Shown here in pieces: positions 18,976 through 27,951 of a stretch of DNA of 64,000 bases (positions within the stretch are counted from its first letter, which is position 1; the number at the start of each line of letters is the position of its first letter). The translations under genes and the position numbers were made by a program. The stretch is from Methanogenium cariaci JCM 10550 (lineage in GTDB: Archaea; Halobacteriota; Methanomicrobia; Methanomicrobiales; Methanomicrobiaceae). The notes below the pieces were generated by a model that saw only the letters and a program-made list of their open reading frames with translations, was not told the origin of the DNA and ran no database searches. The DNA lies in the NCBI RefSeq assembly GCF_001315945.1, contig NZ_BBBG01000001.1, forward strand, positions 248,001-312,000, given 5' to 3'.

Positions 18976-19368
18976 GTGGCAGCTATTCAGATAAACCTGA
19001 TTTCAGGTAGGACGATCCAGCAGGGCGTCTCGATGGAAGGCGGCAAGGAAAAGCTTGCCTATCGAGATGCCTGTGGGATCCTTGAACTCGATGACGCCGA
19101 GTTTAAGCGTCTCGGGTGCTTTAAAAACACGAATGTTCGTGTTTCAAGTGAATTTGGGAGTGTTGTGGTCAAGGCAATTGGCGCAACCCAGGGTCCGCAC
19201 CCCGGACTTGGGTGGATCCCTATGGGACCATGGGCCAATGCAGTTGTTGACCCCAACACCTACTCCACCGGGATGCCAACGTTCAAGGGTACTCCAGTGA
19301 CCGTCGAGGTCGCTGAGGAAGAGACAGTCCTTGACGCCATCGCTCTGATCACAGAGGAGTGCTTATAG
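18976..19368 (+). CDS. fwdD: Formylmethanofuran dehydrogenase subunit D
   Basis: 130 residues; molybdopterin dinucleotide-binding domain that completes the active-site subunit FwdB. Sequence features are INLISGRTIQQGVSMEGGKE, LELDDAEFKRLGCF, GSVVVKAIGATQGPHPG and IPMGPWANAVV, all typical of FwdD/FmdD. GTG start at 18976, chosen because the ggagatgaagg ribosome site precedes it and the reading starts with the family's first strand. Twelve bases before fwdB. Confidence 0.93.
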   Translation: MAAIQINLISGRTIQQGVSMEGGKEKLAYRDACGILELDDAEFKRLGCFKNTNVRVSSEFGSVVVKAIGATQGPHPGLGWIPMGPWANAVVDPNTYSTGMPTFKGTPVTVEVAEEETVLDAIALITEECL

Positions 19369-19380
19369 GCGGTGTAAAAG

Positions 19381-20714
19381 ATGACAAAAATAATAACAGA
19401 TGTCGTCTGCCCGTTCTGCGGGACGCTCTGCGATGATCTTGAGGTCGCTGTCTCCGATGACGGAGAGGAGATCCTCGAGGTGTACAATGCCTGCGCTATC
19501 GGAGCAACAAAGTTTCTCCATTCCCAGGCAAAGGATCGTATCACCCGCCCACGGATGAAGCAGGAAGACGGCTCCTGGAAAGAAGTAACATATGATGATG
19601 CGGTTGACTATACCGCAAACCTGCTCGTAGATGCCAAAAAGCCGTTAATGTACGGCTGGTCATCTACCAGCTGTCCTGCACAGGGCGTTGGATCCGAGAT
19701 CGGTGAAGAAGTATGTGCATGCATGGACAACACTGCAACAGTATGTCACGGTTCAACCCTGATTGCTGTGCAGGATGTTGGTGTACCGTCAGCAACCCTT
19801 GGTGAGATTGCAAACCGTGCAGACCGTGTGGTCTTCTGGGGGGGATGCAACCCGGCACATGCTCACCCCCGTCACATGTCGCGGTACTCCATATTCCCTC
19901 GTGGTTTCTTTACCGGCAAGGGTTCAAAGTCAAGAAAGATGATCGTGGTTGATCCGCGTAAGACCGACACCGCCAAGATGGCAGATGTCCATCTGCAGCT
20001 TGAGCAGGGCCGTGACTATGAGCTCCTGAGCGCTATCCGGGTCGCCATCCGTGGCGAGGAACTTCCGGATTTCGTTGCAGGCATTCCCAAAGAAGAGATC
20101 TACGAGACTGCGGAGACGCTTAAGTCCGGTCGGTTTACGGTGATCTTCTTCGGTATGGGTGTGACCCATTCACTGGGAAAGAACCATAACATCGACATTG
20201 CAATCATGGTCACCCGTGATCTCAATGACTATACGAAAGCAGCCATCGTTGCGATGCGGGGGGGCCATTACAATGTGACCGGCTCCGGACAGGTCTGGGG
20301 GGGATGGCAGTTCGGGTTCCCGTTCTGTCTTGACCTGACCCGTGGGTTTGCCCGGTATAACCCCGGCGATTCGTCATCCAACGATCTGCTTGTCCGTGAC
20401 GAGGTGGATGCAGTCTTTGTACTTGGGTCTGACCCCCCCGGTGCACATTTCCCGGTTCGTTCCGTGAAGAAGATTGCACAGCTTCCGTCTGTCTGTATTG
20501 ACCCACATATCACCCCCCCGACATCTGCAGTCTCAAAGATGCATGTGCCGGTGGCATTTGTGGGTGTTGAAGTCGGCGGATGTGCATATCGTATGGACAA
20601 TGTCCCGATTGAGACCCGAAAGGTTGTTGAACCTCCGGAAGGAATGCTCACCGATGAGGAGTTCCTGCAGAAGGTCCTCGACCGTGTACGGGAACTGAAG
20701 GGGGGGCAGCATAA
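19381..20714 (+). CDS. fwdB: Formylmethanofuran dehydrogenase subunit B (active-site subunit)
   Basis: About 443 residues. [4Fe-4S] motif CPFCGTLCDDLEV at the N-terminus, the metal ligand Cys in NTATVCHGSTL (a Cys, not a Sec codon), then RVVFWGGCNPAHAHPRHMSR, FFGMGVTHSLGKNHNID and GSDPPGAHFPV. It catalyses CO2 reduction to formate before transfer to methanofuran in FwdA. The last run of six G at 20701-20706 shifts the frame; restoring it ends the protein at TAA 20712-20714, two bases before the fwdA ATG. Whether the metal is W or Mo cannot be read from the sequence; Fwd names are used for convenience. Confidence 0.94.
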
Positions 20715-20716
20715 TC

Positions 20717-22445
20717 ATGACAGAGTATCTCATCAAAAATGGTTTTGTCTTCGACTGTTCAGGGGGGGATTAACGGAGACAAAGTGGATGTCGCTATCAA
20801 AGACGGCAAGATCGTCGATGCAGGCGATGTCACAAAGCCGACCGTCATTGATGCCACTGGCATGACCGTAATGGCAGCAGGTGTTGACGTACACGCACAC
20901 GTCGCAGGTCCTAAGGTGAATACGGGCCGGAATTTCCGTCCGGAAGACAAGTTATTCAATACCACGGCAGGCAGCGGTCTAAAGCGCATGGAGGGCGGTT
21001 TTTCCGTCCCTACCGTTCTCAGGACGGCATACCTGTATGCACGTATGGGATTCGGTTTCTCCATGGAGGCAGCGATGCCGCCTCTGTATGCACGCCATAC
21101 TCATGAGGAAATCCGTGACACCCCCCCAATCATCGATCAGGGAGCGCTCCCGGTCTTTGGCAACAACTGGTTTGTCCTTGAGTATCTCAAGGAGAATGAG
21201 ATTGAGAACACCGCGGCATACATTGCCTGGCTTCTCAACCAGACCAAGGGATTCGGCATTAAGTGTGTGAATCCCGGTGGTACCGAGTCCTGGGGCTGGG
21301 GAATGAACTGTGAGACCGTCGATGACGTGGTCCCGTACTTTGACGTGACCCCCCCGCGGCAGATTGTCTCCGGCCTCATTGCCGCAAACGAGTACCTCGG
21401 CCTTCCGCACTGCATGCACGTGCATGGCAACAGTCTGGGTGAACCCGGCAACTACGAGATCACCCTTGACACGCTGAAGATTGCAGAGGACTTCAAGCCA
21501 CAGAACGACTTCGGTCGTGAAGTTGTGCTGCATAACACTCACCTGCAGTTCCACTGCTATGGCGGTGAGAGCTATGCGTCCAAGTCCTTTGAGTCCAAGT
21601 CCAAGGAAGTTGTTAACTACATCAACTCCGTTGACAACATCAGTTATGACCTTGGTGTCGTAACCCTTGACGAGACCACCACGATGACAGCAGACGGTCC
21701 GTTCGAGCACCACCTCTCCCACATGAACAACCTCAAGTGGGCAAATACCGATGTGGAGCTTGAGACCGGATCCGGTATTGTTCCGTTCATCTACAACCCG
21801 AAGACGTTCATCGCCGGTGCCCAGTGGGCAGTCGGTCTTGAATGCGGTCTCTTCATCAAGGACCCGATGCGTGCATACATCACCACCGATGCACCCAATG
21901 CAGGACCACTGTGCCGCTACCCACGTGTCTACAAGTGGCTCATGAGTGCAAAGGCACGTGATGACATGCTTGACAACACGCTCAAATACGGTGACAAGAT
22001 CCGTGAGCGGTGTTACATCGGTGAACTGGACCGCGAAATATCCCTCTACGAACTTGCCATGATGACCCGTGCAGGACCGGCAAAGACCCTCGGTCTTTCC
22101 CACATGTTCGGTTCACTCAAACCAGGTCTTGAGGGTGATGTCGCAGTTTATCCGTACAACCCCGAGACGGACACTGATGACCCTGAGAAGATTGAGTATG
22201 CATTCGGTAATGCAGCCTATCTCATCAAGGGTGGCAAATTGATCGTGAACGAGGGCGAGATCGTTGACATGGGCAACAAGCGTACCTTCTGGGTCAATGC
22301 CACGGTCAATGACAACCCGATGGTTGAGCGTGATATTTCAGAGAAGTTCCGCCGGTATTACACGGTGACACAGAACAACTATACGGTTGAGGGAGAGCAC
22401 TATGTCCGCAATCCGTATGTCATCGAGGTCGATGCAACAAAGTGA
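20717..22445 (+). CDS. fwdA: Formylmethanofuran dehydrogenase subunit A
   Basis: About 575 residues; amidohydrolase-like subunit with a binuclear zinc centre that condenses formate with methanofuran. Start MTEYLIKNGFVFDC at 20717 from the frame before the G run at 20761-20767; from there GINGDKVDVAIKDGKIVDAG, VDVHAHVAGPKVNTGR (zinc-binding HxH), MHVHGNSLGEPGN, HNTHLQFHCYGG and ITTDAPNAGPL. Two C runs add Pro (DTPPIID, VTPPRQI). fwdC follows after 12 bases. Confidence 0.95.
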
Positions 22446-22457
22446 GGTGAAGGAGAT

Positions 22458-23260
22458 ATGGCAAAAGTAATTCTTACCCAACCAGACCCCCCACACTCTT
22501 CCTTGAGGCAGAGAACATCACACCCGATGTTTTTGCAGGGAAGAATGCAGCGGAGATCGCAGCACTGCACGGATTTGTCGGCAAGACCACCGTCACCCTT
22601 GGTGACTACTTCACTGTCAAGGGTGAGGGTGGCGCAACTGCAGCCGACACCACGGTTGTCGTCAATGGTGACGTCAGTCGTGTGAAATACATTGGCATGA
22701 AAATGTCCGCAGGCGAGGTTATCGTCAACGGCAATGCAGACATGTATGTCGGCGGCTGGATGACCGGCGGCAAAATCACTGTTAACGGTGACATCGAAGC
22801 ATTCGCAGGGCTTGGCATGACCGGCGGAGAACTGATTGTCAACGGAAACGCAGGCAATTATCTCGGCGCAGCATACCGTGGCGACTGGCGTGGTATGCAG
22901 GGCGGAGAAATCCGTGTGAGCGGCAACGCTGGCAGTGATGTCGGTACGTTCATGCGTGGCGGTACCATTGTCGTCGGTGGCAACATCGATGTGCATGTCG
23001 GCACCCACATGGAAGGCGGCACGATCATCGTCAAGGGCGATGCAAAGAGTCGTGTCGGCGGACAGATGGTGAAAGGAACGATTTACGTTTATGGTGACAT
23101 TGACGTAATGATGCCAGGGTTCCAGTACCGCAATGACGCTGACCTTGAAGTAGATGGCGAGGAAGGCCACTTTGCTCTGTATGAGGGAGACATGGGCGAA
23201 CGTCACCCCCCCAAGCGCAAGGGTGTCGTCACCTACGGTCAGCTTTATATGAAATACTAA
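22458..23260 (+). CDS. fwdC: Formylmethanofuran dehydrogenase subunit C
   Basis: About 267 residues. Right-handed beta-helix subunit made of repeated short strands with NGN/NGD turns: AGEVIVNGNADMYVGG, GGKITVNGDIEAFAG, GGELIVNGNAGNYLG, GGTIVVGGNIDVHVG, as in the GXGXG domain of glutamate synthase. A six-C run at 22487-22492 (four expected) shifts the frame after TQPDP; the continuation is LFLEAENITPDVFAGKNAAE. Last gene of the fwd-hdr operon, followed by an eight-T terminator. Confidence 0.93.
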
Positions 23261-23263
23261 CTC

Positions 23264-23271
23264 TTTTTTTT
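23264..23271 (+). terminator. Oligo-T terminator after fwdC
   Basis: Eight T residues immediately after the fwdC stop codon, on the non-template strand, as used by archaeal RNA polymerase for intrinsic termination. No strong hairpin precedes it. Confidence 0.6.
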
Positions 23272-23602
23272 CCTGTGTTACTTTGGTGACACCGTTTCAC
23301 CGTGAATTTGTATGGTGTTCATCCCGAACCTGTGCCGCAGATGCATCTTCTGCCGGGGATTCGTGTGGAAACTGTCGGGTCAGGTGCTCTCATTGTCTTC
23401 GAGTTGATCTGAAATGATGAACCTGTTCACAACTCACGAGAATTGGAATTATTCAGTCTCATCATTTTGTAAAATATGATTTGCCCGCTTTATTTCCCGG
23501 GCGTTCAGGGTATCTGAAGAGTATTGTGTGTGGGGGGGATGGGGGGGTTCAGGAGGGACAGTCCCTCCTGATTGAGGGATTCTGCAGATCCAGACTCTTT
23601 TT
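23272..23602. other. Gap between convergent fwdC and fdhB
   Basis: About 330 bases without a supported gene, between two converging operons. It has one G7-like pair (near 23533-23546) and an inverted repeat around 23552-23576 (agggacag-tccct type, ggagggacagtccctcc), which could act as a terminator hairpin for the minus-strand fdhB operon. Confidence 0.45.
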
Positions 23603-24841
23603 TTATCCGAAAATATTGAAGATCTGATCATCTCCGGTATTGGAGAGGCGCTTTCGTTCTGTGGGTTCTTCAACGAGTGCGAGAATGGGTAAATCCATAT
23701 TGACGCCCGGTACAAATCCGAACATCCTTTCCATCTCCACCTGCATGGCATGCATGAAGAGTGAATTCGGGATGTCCATGGCGCAGAGTTCTTCGCACTG
23801 CCCACAGTTGATGCAGGAGTCGGATATGTGACTGAACCGGATGAGGTGGAACATAAAGGGTGGGTTCACTTCACCGGGTGTGACCAGGTGCGACTTTTTG
23901 GTGGAGCATTCCACGCAGTAGCAGATGGGGCAGTTGTCGATGCACTGGTAGCACTTGATGCAGCGTGAGGTCTTGTCGATAATATACTTCAGACGGTCTT
24001 CACTGTCACCGAGTTTTCCAAACTGTTCCGCACGGCATCTGTCACCGAGTTTGAGCATGGCATTCTCTACTTTTCCACGGATGACAAGTCCCTGGGGTAC
24101 AGGTGCACAGGTGCTAAGTGCACTGCTCTTCGCAGCGGCATCGAGGAGGGCAGCGCCTTTTTCACTGCATACTTCGACAAAGGTGGCTTTTCCTGCTTTT
24201 TCTCCGATGACTCCCCAGTTTCCGCATGCAAGGTCACACTGGCGAGGTATCTTTGTCTTGCAACGCTGGCAGTTTGGCCGACGGCCGTATCCCTCTTCTT
24301 CCAGTTCATCGATTTTGATGCCCGTGTGTTCGTGGTCTTCGGTGACGATGATGAACTGACCCTTGTCGATCTCTTCTTTGATGACCGCGTCAGGATCGGT
24401 CTCAAACTTCTCTGCAATCATCCTGCGTGCCTGTACCGGGCTCACGGAACCACCACAGTTGAGGCCGATCATGTAGATATTATCCAGATTGATCTGGTTT
24501 CTCTTGGCGAGCTCGTACATCGCTTTTGCATCACAGCCCTTCAGGGTCACGGCAATTTTTATGTCATTTGCACCATTGAAGTATTTTTTAATGAGTTTGG
24601 GAAGCAGCAGGGTGCCGCAGTGAAGCGATCCTGCCGTCTCGTCGATCTCTGCCGGGTCGGTGATGAATGCAGGTACGGCGTCATAGAGGTCAACTCCCTT
24701 CTTTACGGCAAGAACACCATCAACCATTCCGCTCTCCAGTGCATATTTCAGCAGTGCTGAGACAGCACCTCCGCACTCTCCTCTCTCCGCCATTCCGGCA
24801 TCAGATGCCCAGGCGTAGACAAAGTCTCCTTTTGCTGACAT
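23603..24841 (-). CDS. fdhB: Coenzyme F420-dependent formate dehydrogenase beta subunit family (FdhB)
   Basis: 412 residues. FrhB/FdhB F420- and FAD-binding domain (GECGGAVSALLKYALESG, KGCDAKAMYELAKR, MIGLNCGGSVSP, CDLACGNWGVIGE) plus two C-terminal ferredoxin motifs (CIKCYQCIDNCPICYCVEC; CINCGQCEELCAMDIP). The frame is intact, without runs longer than four. It accepts or donates a hydride to F420. Its partner upstream is an FdhA-like protein that appears to lack the formate active site, so the pair may pass electrons between F420 and the Hdr-Fwd complex rather than oxidise formate. Confidence 0.9.
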   Translation of the reverse strand: MSAKGDFVYAWASDAGMAERGECGGAVSALLKYALESGMVDGVLAVKKGVDLYDAVPAFITDPAEIDETAGSLHCGTLLLPKLIKKYFNGANDIKIAVTLKGCDAKAMYELAKRNQINLDNIYMIGLNCGGSVSPVQARRMIAEKFETDPDAVIKEEIDKGQFIIVTEDHEHTGIKIDELEEEGYGRRPNCQRCKTKIPRQCDLACGNWGVIGEKAGKATFVEVCSEKGAALLDAAAKSSALSTCAPVPQGLVIRGKVENAMLKLGDRCRAEQFGKLGDSEDRLKYIIDKTSRCIKCYQCIDNCPICYCVECSTKKSHLVTPGEVNPPFMFHLIRFSHISDSCINCGQCEELCAMDIPNSLFMHAMQVEMERMFGFVPGVNMDLPILALVEEPTERKRLSNTGDDQIFNIFG

Positions 24842-26433
24842 TCAGGCCACCTCCTCAATACGCACCGCACAGTTTTTTCGTCTGCCGGTTACCGTACAGG
24901 CACAGATATCACCCATCCGCATTGCAGGAATTATTGCGGTCCCTGAGGCAATGCCGTCCATTATTTTTACGGTTGCTGTCATGGTGCCGATACCTGAGGT
25001 GATGGAAATATTCCTGCCGTCCAATACCTCATATGTATGGGCATCTTCCCTGCTGATGCCGACCCATATGCCGGGGACTTCCTGCACCAGTGTCGGGCAG
25101 TTCTTTGAGAATGTGCCTGCAGTGCCAAACCCATGCCAGATGTCGGGGACCATCGAAAGGATAAGCGGGAATCCGTCGCTAATCTTCACTGTTGCAGGTC
25201 TGGGTCCGAGAGTAACAGAGGCCTTCCGGGGTGTGATGAGGAATCCGTCTTTTTCAAGCGCTGCATAGGTCAGGCCATCGTATCCTTTGACATTCGCTGT
25301 GATGTCGGTAAAGACTGCCGCGGGTGTTTCATATCCCAGACTGGTTCCCATGGCAGAAGCGATGTCTGCGACAATTCTCCAGTGGGGGGGTTTTGTGCCT
25401 TCCGGGGGGGTTCCTGTGCCCGGTGCAAACGCTGGACACGGCGTTCGGCATTGGTGACGGTGCCTTCGGTTTCGGCAAAGACTGCTGCCGGCAGGACAAC
25501 GTCGGCATTCTGTGCGGTTACGGTGAGGAAGGCATCCTGGACGACGACGAAGTCAGCCGCAACCGCTCCCATCTCCTCGCCCATGATATACCATGCCCTG
25601 ATCTTCTCGTTGGTGAGGACGGTGCTGATGGGTGTGGAGGCGCCGATATCGAGTGCGCCCCCGTCCATTGCTCTGTGCCGGGAATGCAAAGAATGTGGCT
25701 CCTTTTGCCTCGGCTATCTCCAGTGCGGCTGCAGCGATTGATGTCTCTGCATCTCCTGCAGTGATGCCGAAGAGGACGTAGGATTTCTCACCCTCAATGA
25801 ATTCAGCAGCTCTTGCAACAGCTTTACGCTCATTGCCCGGGACGGCCTGAATAAATTCGTTTGCCAGTCTGGCAGTCGGACTTAGATAGGTATCCACAAC
25901 TGTTACTTTGGCTCCATTGTCCCTTGCATTTGCAACCCTGCGTGCCGCAAGGGGATGGGAGAGTGCGAGGTTTCCGACTACAACGATGCAGTCCGCATCG
26001 GCAATGTCAGAGATACTCCCTGCAGAGGCATCAATGCCCACTGCTGCGGGGATGTGAAATTATCTGTTTCCAGTATTTCTGCAAGGCGTTTCAGGGCATA
26101 GATATCCTCATTGGTGGCATGTGCAGATGCAATAACCGCAATCTCCGGGCCTGCGTATTCTTTGTATTTCATGGTGATACAGGCACGTGCCTCTTCCCAG
26201 CTGCATTCGGTGAGTACTCCGTCTTTTCGGATAAGTGGGGGGGAGTATATGCGCTCTTTCCCTGACAGCATCTCGTATGCATAGTGCCCCCCCTTTGGGC
26301 ATGTCTTGCCGTCATTTACCGGTGACCGGTGATACGGCCCTTCTGCCATAACTGCTCCATCCCGGACTGCGAGATTGAATGAGCATCCGGTCGAACAGAA
26401 TGGGCATACTGTTGAAACGTAACTAAAATTCAT
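24842..26433 (-). CDS. Short FdhA/NuoG-like molybdopterin oxidoreductase lacking the Cys/Sec active-site segment
   Basis: About 530 residues against some 680 for methanogen FdhA. N-terminal [4Fe-4S] motif is present: [17 protein letters not shown] and [12 protein letters not shown]. Then [15 protein letters not shown] and [16 protein letters not shown]. Where FdhA has the Sec/Cys-Ala-Arg-Leu-Cys-His segment, this protein goes from ETDNFTSP straight to [22 protein letters not shown], so the metal-ligand residue and its His are missing. Later blocks are conserved: [36 protein letters not shown]. Frameshifts near 26050, 25655 and 25390-25410 do not lie at the active-site gap except for one base at 26047-26050. 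No in-frame TGA suggests selenocysteine. Confidence 0.78.
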
Positions 26434-26649
26434 ATCTTTCCATTAATTCAGTCAGAATGTCAACTATTTTAATTGGCCTCTCTGTTCTCTGATAATTGAC
26501 GATTATTGGTGGATATTGGCTGCATTGTCAATTAAATCAATATAACTCCAACATTCGGGCGCAGATATGCTGCCCGGAAATCCATTTTTCAGGGGGGCGT
26601 GAAAATTAATACGCTGGAGAAAGTATGGTACAGGTAATGAAGCACTCAT
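26434..26649. promoter_or_regulatory. Divergent promoter region of the FdhA-like and sulfite reductase-like genes
   Basis: 216 A/T-rich bases. On the plus strand a TATA-like caatataact lies at 26538-26547, about 100 bases before the sulfite reductase-like ATG. The inverted motif attgacgattatt...ttgtcaattaa (near 26494 and 26525) is a candidate operator, but it is too short to be sure. Confidence 0.4.
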
Positions 26650-27522
26650 ATGATCCAGATTCCCAGAGTGGGGGTAATCGTGGAGGAGGGGATGGAGGCA
26701 TATACCATCAGGCTCCGCATTCCGGCAGGCATTGTTACGCCCGATCAACTGCGGGGGATTGCTGACGCTGCACAGAAGTACGGCGGGGATGACGTGCATC
26801 TCACCACACGACAGACAATAGAAATTCCGCATGTAGCTGAAAAAAATCTTCCGGCACTTGGTGTTGCACTTACCAAGAACGGAACACCGTTTGGTGCAGA
26901 ATTTCAGAATGTGGTCAATGTGACGGCATGCCCGGGAAATGAACGCTGTCGGCTTGCAAATATTGATGCCATCCCGTTTGCCCTCAACATTGACCGGAAA
27001 TACTTTGGGCGTGAAATGCCGGTCAAAACGCGTATTGGCATCTCCGCCTGTCCGAATTCCTGTGTGAGTGAACGCCTCTGTGAAGTGGGGGTAACCGGTC
27101 ACTTAAAACCTCTTCGCCACCCGGAAAAATGCACCGGCTGTGGGACATGCGTTGATTTCTGCAATGAAGATGCTCTTGAAGTGATAAACGGTGTTATTGT
27201 CCTTAATGATGAACGCTGTATTCGCTGCGGTGCCTGTGTACATACCTGTCCGTATGGGGTGATAACCGCAGAAGATCCGGTCTATGAGATCACTTTCGGT
27301 GGCAGGCGTGGGCGTCACCCAAAGGTTGGTCGGCGTCTGGTGATCGTAAACTCTCTGGAAGCTGCAGAGCAGGCGGTTGATGAGGCGATGTATCGTATCT
27401 ATCGTCAGGCAGTGGGGGGGACCCGCCTTCTTGCAGACCAGCTGGATGAGATTGGGTTTGATCAGATTGTGAAATCTGTTCTGGCCAAACTTCCGGAAGA
27501 TTCGGTTGTGGAACATCTGTGA
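26650..27522 (+). CDS. Small siroheme sulfite/nitrite reductase-like protein with two ferredoxin clusters
   Basis: 290 residues. A half-sized sulfite reductase: RIPAGIVTPDQLRGIADAA, the DDVHLTTRQTIEIPHV siroheme-contact block, then the siroheme-[4Fe-4S] cysteines TACPGNERCR and SACPNSCVS, and an inserted ferredoxin pair CTGCGTCVDFCNED and CIRCGACVHTCPYG. It fits the group of small Dsr-like proteins widespread in methanogens, for which sulfite detoxification or sulfur assimilation has been proposed. The start at 26650 is the first in-frame ATG; the ribosome site upstream is weak, so the start is uncertain. One G run adds a Gly near the C-terminus. Confidence 0.85.
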   Translation: MIQIPRVGVIVEEGMEAYTIRLRIPAGIVTPDQLRGIADAAQKYGGDDVHLTTRQTIEIPHVAEKNLPALGVALTKNGTPFGAEFQNVVNVTACPGNERCRLANIDAIPFALNIDRKYFGREMPVKTRIGISACPNSCVSERLCEVGVTGHLKPLRHPEKCTGCGTCVDFCNEDALEVINGVIVLNDERCIRCGACVHTCPYGVITAEDPVYEITFGGRRGRHPKVGRRLVIVNSLEAAEQAVDEAMYRIYRQAVGGTRLLADQLDEIGFDQIVKSVLAKLPEDSVVEHL

Positions 27523-27951
27523 GTTCCTGTTCAGATGGGGGGGTTATTCTGAATTTTTTCCCCCCCATCTCTCTCTATTGTGTATATTTCCATCCAAAAT
27601 GCGCGTTAATTTTTAAAAAACAAGCTTAAAAGAAGCGCATCAATTAAATGATAAAAAAATTGGACCTTTGTCGCATCTTGTGTTACGGACATATGCATTG
27701 CGTAATACTCGATAATAATCTTTCCTGAACTAACGGTTGATTTGCCTGTTTCTCACAGTTTGGCTTTTATTTTTTAAAGATTATATTGCTTGGGATTAGG
27801 AATACTTATATCCTGACATTGTGTATATCTTTCTTGTCCCATGCGGGGGGGACGTGCAGTAGTTACTATCATCGATTTCTGTCAGGATTTATTCCTGTCT
27901 TTGTTCAGAAAATGAAATGCATTGCACAAAAGGGTAATTGGAGGAAAATAA
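27523..27951 (+). promoter_or_regulatory. Promoter and leader of the mcr operon
   Basis: 429-base A/T-rich gap. A TATA-like box (aatacttatatcc) at 27801-27813 would place transcription near 27832 and give a leader of about 120 bases. A strong ggagga ribosome site at 27941-27946 precedes the mcrB ATG. Upstream, 27615-27660 holds a very A/T-rich block with aaaaaattgg. A 24-codon frame starts at 27841 within the leader, but it contains a G7 run and no meaningful composition. A T4-rich tract follows the previous gene near 27555. Confidence 0.6.

Noticed and set aside
19381-20714. Selenocysteine in FwdB or in the FdhA-like protein
   Set aside because: FwdB has Cys (NTATVCHGS), and the FdhA-like gene has no in-frame TGA at the active-site position.
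27841-27915. A 24-codon ORF in the mcr leader
   Set aside because: It spans a G7 run of uncertain length and has no informative amino acid composition, unlike the aro leader.
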